Below, in pieces: positions 14,994 through 17,404 of a DNA stretch of 17,404 nucleotides. The stretch covers positions 1 to 17,404 of the forward strand of contig JBFKMV010000108.1 in assembly GCA_041629655.1 (NCBI GenBank). The letters run 5' to 3'. Position 1 is the first letter of the stretch, and each line of letters starts with the position of its first letter. The position numbers were made by a program, and so were the translations under genes. The notes beneath the pieces are model-generated. The model ran no database searches and was not told the origin of the DNA. It worked only from the letters and a program-made list of their open reading frames with translations. This DNA comes from JBFKMV01 sp041629655 (GTDB lineage Bacteria; Acidobacteriota; Polarisedimenticolia; Polarisedimenticolales; Polarisedimenticolaceae).

Positions 14994-16142
14994 ATGCGCT
15001 CCGCCGGCGAGAGCTGGGAAGTCGAGCTGGACGGCAAGCGGGTCGTCTTCGGTGCCGGTGCGCTCGGACGGCTCGGCGAGCTGGCCGGGGACCTCGGCTG
15101 CCGGCACGCGCTGGTCGTGACCGACCCCGGGGTCCGCGATTCGGGCCACGCCGGCCGCGCCGAGCAGGAGCTCTGCGAGGCCGGTCTCGCCGTGGCCGTG
15201 TTCGACGGGGTCGCCAGCAACCCGACCACCGCCCACGTCGCGGCGGGCGTGCGCGCGGCGCGCGCCGCCGGGGAGATCGACCTGTTGGTCGGGTTCGGCG
15301 GCGGGAGCGCGATGGATTGCGCCAAGGGGATCAACTTCATCCTGACCAACGGCGGCAAGATGGAGGACTACCGGGGGTCGGGCAAGGCCACGCGGCCGTT
15401 GCTGCCGTCGATCGGGGTGCCGACGACGGCGGGCACGGGCAGCGAGTCGCAGTCCTACGCGTTGATCTCGCGCAGCGCGGATCACACCAAGATGGCCTGC
15501 GGCGACCGCAAGGCGCGCTTCCGCACGGTGATCCTCGATCCCGAGCTGACCGTCACGCAGTCGCGCTCGACCACCGCGGTCACGGGCATCGACGCGTTGA
15601 GCCACGCCGTCGAGAGCTACGTGACCCGCACGCGGAATCCGGTCTCGCAGCTGTTCGCCCGCGAGGCGTGGGTGCGGCTCGAGGGCAGCTTCGAGACGGT
15701 GCTCGAGCGCCCGGACGATCTCGGCGCGCGGGGCGAGATGTTGCTGGGCTCGCACCTGGCCGGTCTGGCGATCGAGCTGTCGATGCTCGGGGCGGCCCAC
15801 GCCTGCGCCAATCCGCTGACCGCGGAGCACCGGGTGCCGCACGGCATCGCGGTGGCCCTGATGCTGCCCCACGTGATGCGGTTCAACGCGCGCGAGGTGG
15901 GCCCGCTGTACGACGAGCTGCGCGCAAGCGGCTCGCCGGCGGGCGGGGGGCGGCCGCTGTTCGAGCGGGTCGAGGCGCTGCGGCGCGCGGCCGGGCTGCC
16001 CGAGCACCTGAGGGAATTCGACGTCGGGCGCGACGGTTTGACGGAGCTGGCGGAGCAGGCGGCCCGCGAGTGGACCGCCGGTCACAACCCGCGTCCCGTG
16101 ACCGCCCGGGACCTGCTGGAGCTTTATGAAGCGGCGTTCTGA
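14994..16142 (+). CDS. Iron-containing alcohol dehydrogenase (group III)
   Basis: A 382-residue Fe-ADH, the usual length. The NAD(P)-binding loop GGGSAMDCAKG is at residues 102-112 and the second conserved stretch GVPTTAGTGSES at 141-152. Metal ligands are all present: Asp200 and His204 in IDALSHAVES, His269 in LGAAHACANPLT, and His283 in HRVPHGIAVA. It should reduce an aldehyde to an alcohol or do the reverse in the cytoplasm. Placed directly after the ALDH-like enzyme with a 12-base gap, it could act on the same aldehyde. The last 17 bases overlap the following propeller gene in another frame. The actual substrate cannot be told; neighbours argue against a stand-alone ethanol or lactaldehyde role. 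Confidence 0.94.
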   Translation: MRSAGESWEVELDGKRVVFGAGALGRLGELAGDLGCRHALVVTDPGVRDSGHAGRAEQELCEAGLAVAVFDGVASNPTTAHVAAGVRAARAAGEIDLLVGFGGGSAMDCAKGINFILTNGGKMEDYRGSGKATRPLLPSIGVPTTAGTGSESQSYALISRSADHTKMACGDRKARFRTVILDPELTVTQSRSTTAVTGIDALSHAVESYVTRTRNPVSQLFAREAWVRLEGSFETVLERPDDLGARGEMLLGSHLAGLAIELSMLGAAHACANPLTAEHRVPHGIAVALMLPHVMRFNAREVGPLYDELRASGSPAGGGRPLFERVEALRRAAGLPEHLREFDVGRDGLTELAEQAAREWTAGHNPRPVTARDLLELYEAAF

Positions 16143-17232
16143 GATTTCGGCCGCGCTCGCGCTGCTGGCGCTGCTGGCGGCTCCGGTCGCGGCAGCGGAC
16201 TGGCCGGCCTTCCGCGGCGACGCGCAGCTCTCGGGCGTCGCGGCGGCCGGGCTGCCGGACGGCCTGCAACCGCTGTGGGTGTTCGAGATCCCCGACGGCA
16301 TCGAGTCGACCGCCGCGATCGTGGCCGGAACGGTCTACGTGGGCGGACTGGACGGCGTGCTGTACGCGATCGATCTGGAGACCGGCAAGCCGCGCTGGCG
16401 GTACGAGGCCGGCGCCGAGATCCTCGCCGCCCCGGCGGTGTCCGCCGGCAAGGTCCTGGTGGGCGACGGCGACGGCGTGTTCCACGCGGTCGACGCCGCC
16501 AGCGGCGAGCGGCGCTGGATCTACGAGACCCGGGCCAAGATCGTCTCCTCGGCCAGCGTCGCCGACGGCAAGCTGGTGTTCGGCTCGCACGACATGTACC
16601 TGCACGCGCTGAACGTCGAGGACGGCCGGCCGCTGTGGAAGGTCGAGACGGACAACTACGTCTACGGAGCGCCCGCGATCAGCCGGGGCCGGGTGCTCTC
16701 GGCCGGCTGCGACGGCTACCTGCGCGTGATCGGTCTGGCCGACGGCAAGGAGCAGGCGCGGATGGAGCTCGGAGGATACGTCGGCGCCAGCCCCGCGGTC
16801 CGCAGCTCGCGGTTGTACGTCGGGACGTTCGAGAACCAGGTGCTGGGCATCGACCTCGAATCCCGCCGGCTGTCCTGGACCTACGAGAACAGCGAGCGCA
16901 AGTTCCCGTTCCTGTCCTCGGCAGCCGCCGGGGACTCGGTGGTCGTGCTGGGGGGCCGGGACAAGCTGGTCCACGCGCTGGACCCCGAGACCGGCAAGCC
17001 GCGCTGGACCCGCGCCCTCAAGGGCAAGATCGACGCCTCCCCCGTGATTGCCGGCCGGCGGGTCTACGTTCCGGCCACCAGCGGCGAGATCGTGGCGCTC
17101 GATCTAGAATCGGGAGAGGTCGTCTGGAGCTTCGACACGGGGTCCTCGATCACCGCCTCGCCGAGCGTTGCGGCCGGGAGGCTCGTCATCGGCACCGCGG
17201 GCGGCCAGCTGTACTGCTTCGGAAAGCGTTGA
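16126..17232 (+). CDS. Exported BamB-like eight-bladed PQQ-repeat propeller (third)
   Basis: A 368-residue protein made almost entirely of propeller blades. The ATG at 16126 lies inside the end of the alcohol dehydrogenase gene (17-base overlap), with GGAG four bases before it, and gives a standard signal peptide: MKRRSE, a hydrophobic core LALLALLAAPVA, and cleavage near VAAA before DWPAFRG. There is no lipobox Cys, so it is a soluble periplasmic protein rather than a BamB lipoprotein. Blade motifs appear about every 40-45 residues: YAIDLETGKPRW, HAVDAASGERRW, HALNVEDGRPLW, VIGLADGKEQ, LGIDLESRRLSW, HALDPETGKPRW and VALDLESGEVVW, with the ring closed by QLYCFGKR. The DWPAFRG opening matches that of the first propeller. 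Its function is unknown; it has no PQQ-dehydrogenase catalytic features. Confidence 0.92.
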   Translation: MKRRSEISAALALLALLAAPVAAADWPAFRGDAQLSGVAAAGLPDGLQPLWVFEIPDGIESTAAIVAGTVYVGGLDGVLYAIDLETGKPRWRYEAGAEILAAPAVSAGKVLVGDGDGVFHAVDAASGERRWIYETRAKIVSSASVADGKLVFGSHDMYLHALNVEDGRPLWKVETDNYVYGAPAISRGRVLSAGCDGYLRVIGLADGKEQARMELGGYVGASPAVRSSRLYVGTFENQVLGIDLESRRLSWTYENSERKFPFLSSAAAGDSVVVLGGRDKLVHALDPETGKPRWTRALKGKIDASPVIAGRRVYVPATSGEIVALDLESGEVVWSFDTGSSITASPSVAAGRLVIGTAGGQLYCFGKR

Positions 17233-17233
17233 G

Positions 17234-17238
17234 GGAGG
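17234..17238 (+). promoter_or_regulatory. Shine-Dalgarno site before an ATC codon
   Basis: GGAGG within GAGGGAGGTG, six bases before ATC at 17245, in the correct frame for the following gene. No ATG, GTG, TTG or CTG lies in frame at a usable distance. Confidence 0.6.
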
Positions 17239-17244
17239 TGCACC

Positions 17245-17404
17245 ATCGCGACCACCGGCAAGGGTGAGCCGGCGACCTCGGTCGGCCGGCCCGCGGCCGA
17301 GACCGAGGTCGGCAGCGTCTTCGTCTCGAACTACCCGCCCTTCTCCTTCTGGACGGCCGAGCACCTGGGAGCGGTGGAGGCGGCGCTCGAGGCGGCGCCG
17401 CGCC
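17245..17404 (+). CDS. Probable HemN-like radical SAM protein (3' partial, apparent ATC start)
   Basis: The open frame after the propeller's stop is clearly coding: third positions are GC-rich and the protein contains VGSVFVSNYPPFSFWTAEHL. From memory, an NYPPFS-type N-terminal stretch precedes the LYLHIPFCxxRCxFCYF cluster motif in a group of coproporphyrinogen-oxidase-like radical SAM proteins. The cluster motif itself would lie beyond the edge, so the call is tentative. The in-frame stop just upstream is the propeller's own TGA (17230-17232), and no standard start occurs before GTG 17374, which is inside the conserved part. ATC at 17245, six bases after a perfect GGAGG, gives the N-end (M)ATTGKGEP. 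Either AUC is the true start or a G was read as C. It lies 12 bases after the propeller, in the same operon. Fifty-three residues are visible. Confidence 0.55.
   Translation, partial: MATTGKGEPATSVGRPAAETEVGSVFVSNYPPFSFWTAEHLGAVEAALEAAPR

Noticed and set aside
13437..16301. 954-codon leftward open frame
   Set aside because: Antisense shadow of the ALDH and alcohol dehydrogenase genes.
17238..17267. GTG 17238 as the start of the last gene
   Set aside because: It is out of frame with the conserved sequence and reaches a TGA after nine codons; it would need a frameshift.

Overview
This is a GC-rich (about 70 % by eye), gene-dense bacterial window with almost no intergenic space. Lipoprotein and periplasmic export signals, a TRAP-type transporter, secreted beta-propellers and an M1 peptidase of the GGMEYP type point to a Gram-negative-like bacterium. 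The overall flavour resembles Acidobacteriota or a similar sediment or soil lineage; that taxonomic guess is inference only. No RNA genes, CRISPR arrays, insertion sequences or phage genes were seen. Every stretch longer than 140 bases is coding.

Left part (1-4901): a rightward gene entering from the left edge encodes a HEAT-repeat protein fused to a cyclophilin-type prolyl isomerase. Facing it is a leftward three-gene unit read from 4901 to 1035: alpha/beta-hydrolase esterase, exported M1 metallopeptidase, and a six-helix membrane protein. The last gene runs 91 bases into the opposite strand of the cyclophilin gene.

Middle part (4902-8082): a 135-base divergent promoter region is followed by a two-gene TAXI-family TRAP transporter, made of a lipoprotein solute receptor and a fused permease. 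The permease appears to start at a CTG codon overlapping the receptor's stop. An 83-base gap follows, with a candidate promoter whose spacer is a perfect palindrome.

Right part (8083-17404, continuing off the edge): seven tightly packed rightward genes that look like one operon. They encode a five-helix half-size DMT/EamA-like membrane protein, a 735-aa secreted beta-propeller with Ig-like and LamG-like tail domains, a 524-aa secreted propeller, a short AMP-forming ligase (LuxE/PaaK-like, without the usual C-terminal lid), an aldehyde-dehydrogenase-fold enzyme lacking the usual general-base glutamate (like thioester-dependent reductases), an iron-dependent alcohol dehydrogenase, a BamB-like eight-bladed exported propeller, and the start of a probable HemN-like radical SAM gene. 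(Counting the partial last gene, eight coding regions.) Adjacent genes overlap or are 2-12 bases apart.

The ligase, reductase and alcohol dehydrogenase together suggest a carboxylate -> acyl-AMP/thioester -> aldehyde -> alcohol route, or its reverse. The TRAP transporter just upstream could bring in the acid, and the three exported propellers have an unknown role. I do not recognise this combination as a named system and consider it the best candidate for something undescribed. Unusual start codons recur: two TTG, one probable CTG and one probable ATC, each with a well-placed Shine-Dalgarno sequence.
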